17,462 nucleotides of DNA from CAZUTK01 sp964623265 (GTDB lineage: Bacteria; Electryoneota; B3-LCP): positions 1 to 17,462 of the forward strand of contig CAZUTK010000058.1 of assembly GCA_964623265.1 (NCBI GenBank), in the 5' to 3' direction. Shown one piece after another: positions 1 through 8,186 of the stretch. The position numbers were made by a program, and so were the translations under genes. Position 1 is the stretch's first letter; the number at the start of each line of letters is the position of its first letter. The notes beneath the pieces are model-generated. The model did no database searches. It was not told the origin of the DNA and saw only the letters and a program-made list of their open reading frames with translations.

Positions 1-1299
1 CCTGCGATGATAATGAAGCGATGCAAAATAAGTGCGAAACCGCAAAGTGGGAACGGAATAATGAATAATCACCTCGCCATCTCCCAAACGGGCTGAAATT
101 TCCTGCGCTATCGTGGAAAGCGAATGGCCTTCCGAATCTTCCGCGTACGGCAGCGGTCTGATAAATCCGTAATAATCATGCATCTGATAATAATCAATAT
201 AGTAATAAATCAACGAGATTCCCAAGGACATAAATATCAAAATCAAACCCAAGTGCATCCAGATTTTCTTCTGCAGTTGCGCCCATCCGTACACTGCTAA
301 GAATAAATAAAGCGGTAAAATGAACAAGAAATAGCGGATATGGACGAAGGATTGGCCGAATTTTGAAATTAAAAGTATAATTACAATCACAATCAAGAAT
401 ATAGCGGTGACGATTCTCACACCTAACTGTTTTTTCCGCCGAAAAATCGCAGCAAGCGTGCCCAGTAGAAAAGGGAGGTTCATCGCTGCCGCTAAAAAAT
501 AATGGTCTCGAAAATCCGTCCCTGTGCCCCACCGCAACCAGACCTTACCAATTTCCAGCAAAGTGAGTTTGGGAATCCAAAATCCCGTCTCTACTGCGGA
601 AATTCGATTCAGCAGCGGAATGATCCAGAAAAGCACGCCCATCAGAAATACAAGATGCGCAACAACCGGACGATAATAGCGAATCCAGTCCGTTCTAAAA
701 TGAAAGACGGCGACAAGAAATTGCGAAAACACCAAGATCGTCATGAAGACGTAGCAATAAAAACCAATGAGGTTGGCGAGAGAAGCTAGAATCCAAAAGC
801 GCCACTGATGAGTCTTCATCGCTTTGATAAACCAATACACCGACAAGCAGACCAGTAGCGGTTGAATGTTGAACATTCGGACGAATTGTGAATAGAAAAT
901 CAACGTAACCGAAAGAGCGCAGGTAATGCCCAGCAGTCGTCCTGTCTTCGCATCCGCCGCTTCTTTGCCCAGAAGATAAGCCGCCGGCGCCGCCAGCGCC
1001 CCTAAGAAAGCGCCCAAGATCCGAAACCATGCGTCTCCATCGTTCACATGCAGCCAAATCTTCACCAACCAAGGGTATAGCGGAGGGAAATTGTCGTATT
1101 TGCATTGATTCCAGATCTCCCCGAATGTCCCTGGAGCAAGCAGACGCAATATGGCTTCATCGAAATTTAGATCCAGATCGAACAACCTAATCAATCGCGA
1201 TCCCAGTGCCAGCGAAAATAACAGGATCATAACGGAAATGTCCCTGTCTAAAATCCGATGGGTAACTTCTGAGACAGCGTTTTTTTGCATCTGCTTCAT
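1..1299 (-). CDS. GT39/ArnT-like membrane glycosyltransferase, copy A (3' end cut by window edge)
   Basis: The frame is open from an ATG at 1299 to base 1, giving 433 residues with no stop; the C-terminal end lies outside. Translation shows an N-terminal membrane helix followed by LDLNFDEAI, with Asp47-Glu48 at the place of the acidic pair in the first periplasmic loop of PMT/ArnT-type (GT-C fold) enzymes. Next come the shared DNFPPLYPWL block, several hydrophobic helices and the RYFLFILPLY block. It is clearly a paralog of the two genes upstream. Family members transfer a sugar from a polyprenyl-phosphate donor on the outer face of the inner membrane; acceptor and sugar cannot be read from sequence. 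The start is uncertain: GTG 1302 and ATG 1290 are also possible and no strong ribosome site is visible. It lies 52 bp downstream of copy B, probably in the same operon. The 3' half is AT-rich (17 G/C in 361-420). Confidence 0.85.
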   Translation of the reverse strand, partial: MKQMQKNAVSEVTHRILDRDISVMILLFSLALGSRLIRLFDLDLNFDEAILRLLAPGTFGEIWNQCKYDNFPPLYPWLVKIWLHVNDGDAWFRILGAFLGALAAPAAYLLGKEAADAKTGRLLGITCALSVTLIFYSQFVRMFNIQPLLVCLSVYWFIKAMKTHQWRFWILASLANLIGFYCYVFMTILVFSQFLVAVFHFRTDWIRYYRPVVAHLVFLMGVLFWIIPLLNRISAVETGFWIPKLTLLEIGKVWLRWGTGTDFRDHYFLAAAMNLPFLLGTLAAIFRRKKQLGVRIVTAIFLIVIVIILLISKFGQSFVHIRYFLFILPLYLFLAVYGWAQLQKKIWMHLGLILIFMSLGISLIYYYIDYYQMHDYYGFIRPLPYAEDSEGHSLSTIAQEISARLGDGEVIIHYSVPTLRFRTYFASLHYHRR

Positions 1300-1351
1300 C
1301 ACGGAAAGAGCGGCGAATAGGGGCAAGCTTCAGCGCGTAGATTCGATCGTT

Positions 1352-2929
1352 TCATCCTCTGCGAAAATGCACCAAGGATACTTTTCCGAATGAATAGGTC
1401 TCCACAGGCTGAAAACCGGCATTGTGCAGCTGCTTGAACAAACTTTCTTCCTTCATCCACTTCAGCGGTGGATTTTCTATGATTTGTTCGAAATTCATCC
1501 GAAAAACCTGCGCAGGAGCCAGCGAAATCAGCCAGATGCCCTTCGGCGTGGGCTGAAGATCTTGCAGGGATCGAATTCGGTCGCCCAGCTTTAGGTATTG
1601 AGAACCGAAATAATCGGGAATTTCTACCTCGGAGAACAGATATTCCGGCAGCGCCCGCTGATGGTAGTAAATGGATGTAAAAAAGGTGAAGGAGCGACCT
1701 GCGAGATGCGAAAAGTGAATGACCGCCTCCCCACCTTGAAATTCCCGCTGCAGAGTATCGCGGATTTTCGAAAAGGGATGCCCTTCCGTCGGCGTCCCAC
1801 CCGTCTGCGGACCAACAAATTGATACTCCCGATGCTCATCGAAAAAATGAATGTAGTAGTACAAGAGCGCCGCGGCAGCGGCGACGAACACAAACGATAT
1901 CCCCAACCGCTTCACACTTGACCGGCAAAATCCCAGCCAACCGCTGACGGCGATATAGGCGTAAACCGGCATCAAGAATAAGAAATAACGCGTGAAGAAT
2001 ATGGATCTCCCCAGTGCAGAGAGGATCAGAACCGTCAACAACGGAACACCGAGAAGGATGATGCTGTATCGAATCTTCTTGTCCGAAGGAAATTTCGCCA
2101 AGCCGAACAGGAATCCCAACAGCAGCGGCAGGTTCAAGAGCAAAACCACCTGATAATACCCGCTGAATTCCACCTTCGCAGTGCCGAAAAACACCCAAAT
2201 CTTGAAGAATTCCACCAGCGGCGTGGCCAGTTCCAGAAAATCATGGCTTACGCTTCGAAAGCGCTGCAGCATGGGAACCAGCCACAGCGCCATGATGATG
2301 AACACTGGAATGTGAACCACCGTGGGCCGAAGGTATTTCGACCAATTGGCGCGGTTTTCCAAAATCAACACCACAATCTGCGCTTCAATTAAGAAAACCA
2401 TAAACAAGAAAGTATAAAATCCGCAGAGGTTCGCGACGCCCGCAAGAATCCAATACCGCCAATGATTGGTTCTCATCCCTTCAAAAAAACCGATCAGCGA
2501 CAAGCAGGCGAAAAAAGGGAACAGAGAATACATCCGGATCATCTGCGAATAATAGATGAGGGGCAGTGAAATCGCACAAAACGCCCCGAGGATCAAACCG
2601 GTTTTTCCGCCGCTCATTGCACGTCCCCAGAAATACGCTGCAAGAGGAGTCAAAGCGCCCAGAACAGCCGAAAAAAAGCGTAAGGAATTGATGCCAGGGA
2701 AAAAATGATTCCAGATTTTCAACAACCAGGGGTACAAAGGCGGGAAATTGTCTAATTTGCAGAATTCCCAGATGCCGGCGAAACTCTCTTTGATCTGCAG
2801 CAGGAGAACGACTTCATCGAACCAGACATCCAGCGAAAAAAGGCGGGGCAAACGGAATAAAAGCGCGATCAGGAATAATGCAATGGGAATTGCGATGTTG
2901 CGGCTTTCGAGACAGCGGGAGAATTTCAT
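1352..2929 (-). CDS. GT39/ArnT-like membrane glycosyltransferase, copy B
   Basis: About 525 residues. The N-terminal helix is followed by LDVWFDEVV, whose Asp-Glu pair (residues 38-39 from this start) matches the catalytic loop of the PMT/ArnT family. The DNFPPLYPWL block, a series of hydrophobic helices and TRYFLFLMPVY follow. The C-terminal portion of about 150 residues is soluble-looking (VIHFSHLAG, then a GIWLISLAPAQ block) and is shared with the other copies. The inferred role is transfer of a sugar from a polyprenyl-phosphate carrier to a periplasmic glycan or lipid. I chose ATG 2929, which has a GGTGG about 8 nt upstream; a GTG at 2941 in the same frame would add four residues. It follows copy C by about 25 bp (13 bp if GTG is used), so the two are probably co-translated. 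Substrate is unknown; the family call is solid. Confidence 0.87.
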   Translation of the reverse strand: MKFSRCLESRNIAIPIALFLIALLFRLPRLFSLDVWFDEVVLLLQIKESFAGIWEFCKLDNFPPLYPWLLKIWNHFFPGINSLRFFSAVLGALTPLAAYFWGRAMSGGKTGLILGAFCAISLPLIYYSQMIRMYSLFPFFACLSLIGFFEGMRTNHWRYWILAGVANLCGFYTFLFMVFLIEAQIVVLILENRANWSKYLRPTVVHIPVFIIMALWLVPMLQRFRSVSHDFLELATPLVEFFKIWVFFGTAKVEFSGYYQVVLLLNLPLLLGFLFGLAKFPSDKKIRYSIILLGVPLLTVLILSALGRSIFFTRYFLFLMPVYAYIAVSGWLGFCRSSVKRLGISFVFVAAAAALLYYYIHFFDEHREYQFVGPQTGGTPTEGHPFSKIRDTLQREFQGGEAVIHFSHLAGRSFTFFTSIYYHQRALPEYLFSEVEIPDYFGSQYLKLGDRIRSLQDLQPTPKGIWLISLAPAQVFRMNFEQIIENPPLKWMKEESLFKQLHNAGFQPVETYSFGKVSLVHFRRG

Positions 2930-2954
2930 AAATCCATCCACCGGAAAAACCGCA

Positions 2955-4586
2955 TCAGGATCGTATTACTTCGACTTCTAAAGGTTCATAATCTGGAATT
3001 TCAGATCGAATAAAATGGACGGCGGATACACTGCCGCTGCGCACGATCCGCGCCGGTTTGAATCCGGCATCGTATAGTTCCTTCGGCAGGTTTTCATAAT
3101 CCCGCCAGGATCTCTTTTCAAGGCGTTTGGCGACGGCTTGCGGTGAATCGTAAATGGCCAGATACGGATTTTCCCAGGTGACCACCCAGACGCCGTCCGG
3201 CGCAGGCTGAATCTGGCTGAAACTGCTGATCCTCTCGCCGGGTTTTTGATACTGGCGACCGCAATGGACCGGTAAATCCTCCAAGGAATAAATATATTCC
3301 GGCAAGGAGCGTTTGTGAAAGTAAATGGAAGGGAAAAAACTGAGACTGCGAATAACAATCGTTGAATAGTGAACAATTACTTCATTGGATTGAATTTGAT
3401 TCTGAAGAAAGTTGGAAATTCGCGAAATGGACCTGCCGTCTTCATCCGCGGCAGAGCGATACAAGCCATGATAACGATATTCATCATTGATGTAGATAAA
3501 ATTCAGATGATAATAAATTTGTGAAAACATCAAAACTGCCAAAGATAAAATGATACCTATTCGCGCGATCCTGACTTCCCGTGTCAATTGCCAACCCGCA
3601 AAACTCATAGCAAAATAGATTGGAGTTAAGAACAATAAATAACGGTAAAAAAACAGTGACTTTCCAATTACGGATAGAATTGTTATAGTCCCGATACTGA
3701 AGATAAAAACGAACGCGAGGAAAGACATATAGACATTCTTAAACCACTTGGGAATGCTGAGGATAAATCCAATCATCAAAGGTAGATTGATGATGGAAGC
3801 CAATAAGTAATTTCCATTGAGGTTATTTCCAGTCCCCATATACAAAACCAACATCAGTGGATCTCGGAGTAAAAGATGGGATGGAACGTAAGATTGTTGA
3901 ATTTCGTATCTTTTGATCAGCGTCAACCCCCAAAGTGAAATAATCAGCAAGGAAGGTAACATGGTCAACATGAACCGTCGTCTAATCTCCCACCATTGTT
4001 TATATATAGCAAATAAGTATACTATTTCCGCAACAATCACGAAAATCATAAATAGAAACGAGTAAAATCCCAACACATTTACAATGGAAAGCAATATCCA
4101 ATATCGCAATTTTCCTGTTTTTATAGCCATTATAAACGTCCAATATGAAATAGAAACCATTAAGACAAAGAGACTATACATCCGAATCACCTGTGAATAG
4201 TAAACCAATGGAAGTGATAAAGCCGAAGCTGCACCTAAAATCAAGCCGAATTTCCTATCATCAATTTCTTTTCCTAAAAGAAACAACATCGGCGGTATAC
4301 AAGCGCCGATGAGCAAATTCAAGAGTCTCAACCACCGATCATCCAGGCTGATCAGACTCCATACTTTCACAATCCACGGAAACAGCGGCGGGAAGTTCTC
4401 CTCCTTGCAGAAATTCCAGATTTCCACGAAGGACATCTTCGTCTGCAGCAGGATCGCCACTTCATCGAACCAGACATCCAATGTAAACAGTCGTGGAACG
4501 CGCACAAGGATGGCGAAGACAAAGAGAAAAAACAGGATTTTCAGATCCACTCTTTCGTCTTTCACTTTTATGGTTTCACTTTTCAT
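2955..4586 (-). CDS. GT39/ArnT-like membrane glycosyltransferase, copy C
   Basis: 543 residues. After a charged N-terminus and first helix comes LDVWFDEVA, with Asp41-Glu42 as the presumed catalytic loop. Then come ENFPPLFPWI, multiple membrane helices, the FYRYLLFLTPIY block and a C-terminal soluble region (VIHYSTIVIRS, GVWVVTWENPY) shared with copies A and B. The family uses polyprenyl-phosphate-linked sugars at the periplasmic face. The ATG overlaps the end of the O-antigen-ligase-like gene by 11 bp (ATGAAAAGTGA), so translational coupling is likely although no clear Shine-Dalgarno is seen. Composition is odd: the middle of the gene is far more AT-rich than its ends (16/60 G/C at 3481-3540 and 17/60 at 3601-3660, against 39/60 at 3181-3240 and 30/60 at 4381-4440). 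This could reflect recombination among paralogs or partial foreign origin. Confidence 0.87.
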   Translation of the reverse strand: MKSETIKVKDERVDLKILFFLFVFAILVRVPRLFTLDVWFDEVAILLQTKMSFVEIWNFCKEENFPPLFPWIVKVWSLISLDDRWLRLLNLLIGACIPPMLFLLGKEIDDRKFGLILGAASALSLPLVYYSQVIRMYSLFVLMVSISYWTFIMAIKTGKLRYWILLSIVNVLGFYSFLFMIFVIVAEIVYLFAIYKQWWEIRRRFMLTMLPSLLIISLWGLTLIKRYEIQQSYVPSHLLLRDPLMLVLYMGTGNNLNGNYLLASIINLPLMIGFILSIPKWFKNVYMSFLAFVFIFSIGTITILSVIGKSLFFYRYLLFLTPIYFAMSFAGWQLTREVRIARIGIILSLAVLMFSQIYYHLNFIYINDEYRYHGLYRSAADEDGRSISRISNFLQNQIQSNEVIVHYSTIVIRSLSFFPSIYFHKRSLPEYIYSLEDLPVHCGRQYQKPGERISSFSQIQPAPDGVWVVTWENPYLAIYDSPQAVAKRLEKRSWRDYENLPKELYDAGFKPARIVRSGSVSAVHFIRSEIPDYEPLEVEVIRS

Positions 4587-6222
4587 TGATACGGATGAGA
4601 GATTTATCGGTATCAGCGCTTTGGGGATGTACTGCCAAGTTAATGACGGCTACCGCTAAGCCGAGGAACATCCAATAAGGCCGAATCATAAACATGCGGT
4701 AGTCCACCATACCATGTATAAGGAAGGCGACAACGGCGGTAAGAATTCCGACGCACAGGTAACGATCGTGGATGTCTTCGAAATGGAGAAAACCGCGCCA
4801 CAACTTGACGAGAATGGAGATCGTCAATCCCAGAAACAGAAACAGGCCGATAATGCCTTGATGGATGACAATATCGAGGTACAAATTGTGCGCATGATAG
4901 GCTCGGAATTCTTCGTCTGTGAGCCGCAATGTCCCGATTCCATAATGCTGCCCCAGATACCAGAAGGCTCCCGGTCCCAGCCCCCTCCAGAGATGATTTT
5001 CCGTGGTGATCATCTGATAACACCCCTCCCATATCTCGTATCGAGCGACCATCGTGGGGATGGACATAGGATCGCTGAAAATGTCAGAATACGATCCGAG
5101 AAAACTGAGATCTACTGTATAAATGAAGAAGATGCTCAGCGACAGCATGGCTACCACCAGCGAAGCCCGAGCCAGGGAACGAAGCGGATTGCTGCGCAAC
5201 CGCTTGATATAAGGATTCACCAGCCAGAACAACATAACGCCGGCAACTGAGGAAACCGCGGTTGCTCGGGATTGTTCGTACAACTGAGCCGCCAATAAAA
5301 ACAACAAGTCGATATAGAACATCATTTTCTTCAACAAATTTTTTACCGTTAATAGATACGCCAGCGTAATGAAGAAGGAAAAAGTCATCAGCGTAGTGCT
5401 CCAGTTCTTATGAATGCCCAGAGCACCCGGGGCGGCACCCCAAGCCTCCGTTTCTTCCGGCTGAAGTCCAAAATAGGGCCCGAGAAAAGAGAATATTGCT
5501 AAAATCACCCCGGCACCAATCCAGGACCAGATTGCCAATCTCAGTTTTTTTCGGTCGCTGATGACTATGGGAGAAATCAGAAACAACAACAATCCGACCG
5601 TACTGACTTTCACCTCTTCCCATCCGGTAGGAATAGGTTCATAACACCAAAAAAGAAACCCCATCCAGGTAATCGCCAACAAACCCACGGCGTACCATTT
5701 CTCCGGAAAGATTTTCTTGGTCTTCACTTCATGACCCGAAAGATATCGGAAAAACCACCCCACCATAAGCGCGGCACCTAAAATAATTTCATACCGAATT
5801 GAGGAGCCGATGACCATCGTCCCGCTGATATTCAAGGGAGTGGAATCATACCAGACGGCTAAAATCAACAAGAGGTAAATCACGATCGGGCTTTCGAAGG
5901 CGATGATCGTCCCGATGAAAACAGCGACGACGGAGATGACGTAATTCATGTTGCCCACGAACAGAAACGCCGCGACGACTTCGAAGGCGAGCAGTCCGGC
6001 GATCGTCATATACGGGCTTTTCAGCAGAAAGAGAGCCGGGATCGCCAAACCCAGCAATCCGAACTTATACGCGCGAGGATCCCCGGACAGCCAGAACCAG
6101 AGACCCAACCCCACCATAGCCGCAACATAGAGAATCAATCCCCAAAGGTGCGACTTTTTGATTACGGGGATCTCAAGCTTAGGCCAAGGTCGGCTGCTGT
6201 ACGTCCGCAAATACTCTAGCAT
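4576..6222 (-). CDS. O-antigen ligase / Wzy-type polymerase family membrane protein
   Basis: 548 residues with about a dozen hydrophobic segments. The large periplasmic loop late in the protein carries the family hallmarks: Arg394 in RYEIWEG, GLGPGAFWYLG (415-424), and YHAHNLYLDIVIHQGIIG (442-459) with His443 and His445. Arg319 lies in QSRATAVSSV. This matches the O-antigen_lig/Wzy_C superfamily, whose members join an undecaprenyl-diphosphate-linked glycan to lipid A-core, protein or another glycan chain. Ligase and polymerase cannot be told apart by eye. The stop overlaps the next GT39-like gene by 11 bp, and the start overlaps the acyltransferase stop by 7 bp (ATGCTAG), so it is embedded in the operon. 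Together with the flippase at 9538-11031 it indicates a Wzx-dependent glycan export route. No feature suggests inactivation. Confidence 0.88.
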   Translation of the reverse strand: MLEYLRTYSSRPWPKLEIPVIKKSHLWGLILYVAAMVGLGLWFWLSGDPRAYKFGLLGLAIPALFLLKSPYMTIAGLLAFEVVAAFLFVGNMNYVISVVAVFIGTIIAFESPIVIYLLLILAVWYDSTPLNISGTMVIGSSIRYEIILGAALMVGWFFRYLSGHEVKTKKIFPEKWYAVGLLAITWMGFLFWCYEPIPTGWEEVKVSTVGLLLFLISPIVISDRKKLRLAIWSWIGAGVILAIFSFLGPYFGLQPEETEAWGAAPGALGIHKNWSTTLMTFSFFITLAYLLTVKNLLKKMMFYIDLLFLLAAQLYEQSRATAVSSVAGVMLFWLVNPYIKRLRSNPLRSLARASLVVAMLSLSIFFIYTVDLSFLGSYSDIFSDPMSIPTMVARYEIWEGCYQMITTENHLWRGLGPGAFWYLGQHYGIGTLRLTDEEFRAYHAHNLYLDIVIHQGIIGLFLFLGLTISILVKLWRGFLHFEDIHDRYLCVGILTAVVAFLIHGMVDYRMFMIRPYWMFLGLAVAVINLAVHPQSADTDKSLIRINEK

Positions 6223-7193
6223 ATGAACGATTCACTTGATTCTTGATTTTCTTTCGATTCTACAGCGCTTTTACTTCGCACCATCGAAGACTCTTCGAGG
6301 CGCACCGTGAGGTTCATCCAATCCACTTGGTCGGGATACGTTCGATATAATTCGGCGACTCCATCCATATAACGCTGTACATTTTCTTGAAGGATTCGGT
6401 CTTTCGCGGCATCTCGCTCAAGATCGAATTCCGGCTGCATGACGAGCAGATGCCGATCGTGGTCTTGGCGGATCAGCGCCGATAGCAGGACGCGTGCCCC
6501 CGTCTTCAGAGCGAGTCTCACCCATCCGCTGGGAAAATAGATTTCCTGCTCGAGGAACCGCACGAGCACGCTGCTTGCATCCGGCTCTGCATCGCAGGCA
6601 ATTTGCAGAATCCGGTTCTCCTTCAGCATCCTGAGCAGCCAGACCGGATCGCCTGGGTGACCGATCTCGTGAAATCGTCTAGCAGCGTCGAGCTTCACTT
6701 TTTGCGCGAAGTTTCCGTGATCTTCATAGCGGGAAGAGATCACCGCCATGGGATATCCTTTCACCGCCAGTGCGATATGGTGCAAGCGTTCGTTGCCGAT
6801 GTGCGGCACCGGTAAAACGACACCTCTTCCCTGCTCCAAGGCGCGATCGAGATGCTCCAACCCCTGAAAACAGACCCAATCGGACAGCTTTTGCTCATCC
6901 AGATCCCGAGTTAAAAACAATTCCATGAACTTTTTCTGATGATTGATCCAATAGGATCGCAGGAGATCTTCCGCCCGATCCGCCGGGATCTCAGGGAAGA
7001 TCCTTCGAATCGTGCTCAGGTATTTTTCCCGCGACCAACCGCGTCCTACGTATCCCCAGCGCGCGCGCCACTTGCCCATGATCTCCGCGACGGCATAGAC
7101 CCGCTTTCGGCGATCCAGCCCGCCAACCAGATCCACGAAATTCTTAAAAAAACGATAATGAACGTCCTGGAGGAATTTGGTGGTCGCGTTCAT
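6216..7193 (-). CDS. LpxL/HtrB-like lysophospholipid acyltransferase with altered catalytic motif
   Basis: 325 residues, the usual length for the lipid A late acyltransferase family (LpxL/LpxM/HtrB; LPLAT superfamily). The catalytic block GVVLPVPHIGNERLHHIAL begins near residue 125, with His131. In most relatives the motif reads HxGNWE, with the acidic residue five positions after His. Here that position is Arg136, and Glu135 occupies the usual Trp position. Further family features are YFPSGWVRLALKTGARVL and a C-terminal YPDQVDWMNL, a variant of the usual YPEQW block. There is no strong N-terminal membrane anchor. The presumed role is transfer of an acyl group to a glycolipid at the inner membrane; donor and acceptor are unknown. 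It begins 9 bp after the SPASM radical SAM gene and overlaps the O-antigen-ligase-like gene by 7 bp. The shifted motif could mean altered chemistry or loss of activity. Confidence 0.82.
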   Translation of the reverse strand: MNATTKFLQDVHYRFFKNFVDLVGGLDRRKRVYAVAEIMGKWRARWGYVGRGWSREKYLSTIRRIFPEIPADRAEDLLRSYWINHQKKFMELFLTRDLDEQKLSDWVCFQGLEHLDRALEQGRGVVLPVPHIGNERLHHIALAVKGYPMAVISSRYEDHGNFAQKVKLDAARRFHEIGHPGDPVWLLRMLKENRILQIACDAEPDASSVLVRFLEQEIYFPSGWVRLALKTGARVLLSALIRQDHDRHLLVMQPEFDLERDAAKDRILQENVQRYMDGVAELYRTYPDQVDWMNLTVRLEESSMVRSKSAVESKENQESSESFIC

Positions 7194-7202
7194 GGAATTC
7201 CG

Positions 7203-8186
7203 TTATGAAGTGAAACGGCCCAAAAGCAAGTCCTTCACGTCTCGAATGATTGGATGCACGCGGACTTTCACCGCATCGCAATCCGCGCAGAGGGGAATCT
7301 GACGGATCTTGCGCTCTACATGTAGTCTGCGCAGATCGGTGATCGCCGGACCGTTCCACACATCCCGCAGCTGATCCGTGCGAATATCCCCGAGCGTTAC
7401 GATCCCATTTAAATCCGCGCAACAGCCGAGGATCCGCCCATCCCACGCAATAGATAAGCTCTGCCATAATACAAAGCAAGGAAAATATCTATTTCCTGTG
7501 GGGCGGGCTTCTTCCGTCAGGTCCATCCCCGGCCAGGAAAAAGGAAAAATCACGAAGAAGCGATCCAGCGGTAAGCCTGCGAATCGCGCTTTGAATTCCG
7601 GCGATAATTGCAACGACTTCGGCTTGGTCTTATCATACAGCTTGATCACTTGCAGCGTCACGTGAGGTTTCTTGCTGGAACGCTCTTTTTTCAGTTTCAG
7701 AAATGTCAGCACATTATTGAGTGTTTTTTCGTAATCCGCTCCGATCCGCACGCTTTCATATTCTTCCGCCGTCTCACCATCAAAACTCAGCGACAATGTG
7801 TCCAGTCCGCTGTCGAGAAGGATGCGGGCGCGCTTTTCATCGAGAATGGTGGCATTCGTGTGGATATTCGTCAGGAGACCGCGGTCCTTAGCGGATCGGA
7901 TCAATTCTCCTAATCGCGGATGAAACAGCGGTTCCCCGGCTAAGAAGAACCGTATCTCGCTCACGCCGAATTGCGCCGCCTGATCCATCGCACGAAGCGC
8001 GATCTCCGGTTCGATATAACCTTTCCCCCGATCTTGCCGATACGAGCAAACCTTACAATGCAGATTGCAAAATCCCGTAGGTTCGATGTTGATGAAGTAA
8101 GGCGGCAGGGACAGCTTGATCTTCTTGCGGTACCACTCCGTCCGCAATCTCCACCAATGCAGGTGATGTCGCAGTGTCCGCGTCAT
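7203..8186 (-). CDS. Radical SAM protein with short SPASM/twitch C-terminal domain
   Basis: 327 residues. CNLHCKVC (Cys40, Cys44, Cys47) is the CX3CX2C motif binding the radical SAM [4Fe-4S] cluster; it is followed by LAGEPLFHP (82-90), the equivalent of the GGEP SAM-binding motif, and THTNAT-like strands near 108-112. At the C-terminus, Cys237, a Gly250-X4-Cys255 element, and Cys300-X2-Cys303 form a shortened SPASM (twitch) arrangement suited to one auxiliary Fe-S cluster. Relatives modify peptides, sugars or lipids by radical chemistry; the substrate here cannot be deduced. The ATG overlaps the stop of the upstream B12-type radical SAM gene by 4 bp (ATGA), so the two are probably made together and may act in sequence. 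The acyltransferase gene follows 9 bp later, hinting at a lipid or sugar precursor rather than a peptide; no small precursor-peptide gene is visible nearby. Confidence 0.88.
   Translation of the reverse strand: MTRTLRHHLHWWRLRTEWYRKKIKLSLPPYFINIEPTGFCNLHCKVCSYRQDRGKGYIEPEIALRAMDQAAQFGVSEIRFFLAGEPLFHPRLGELIRSAKDRGLLTNIHTNATILDEKRARILLDSGLDTLSLSFDGETAEEYESVRIGADYEKTLNNVLTFLKLKKERSSKKPHVTLQVIKLYDKTKPKSLQLSPEFKARFAGLPLDRFFVIFPFSWPGMDLTEEARPTGNRYFPCFVLWQSLSIAWDGRILGCCADLNGIVTLGDIRTDQLRDVWNGPAITDLRRLHVERKIRQIPLCADCDAVKVRVHPIIRDVKDLLLGRFTS

Noticed and set aside
1340..1353. 14-bp sequence GATTCGATCGTTTC repeated at 11054-11067, each near a gene junction
   Set aside because: A rough expectation for one shared 14-mer in a window this size is near one half, and no further copies or symmetry beyond CGATCG were found, so it is probably chance.
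4714..5250. Plus-strand open frame of 178 codons opposite the O-antigen-ligase-like gene
   Set aside because: Low-complexity composition without recognisable motifs; the opposing gene has clear family motifs over the whole stretch.
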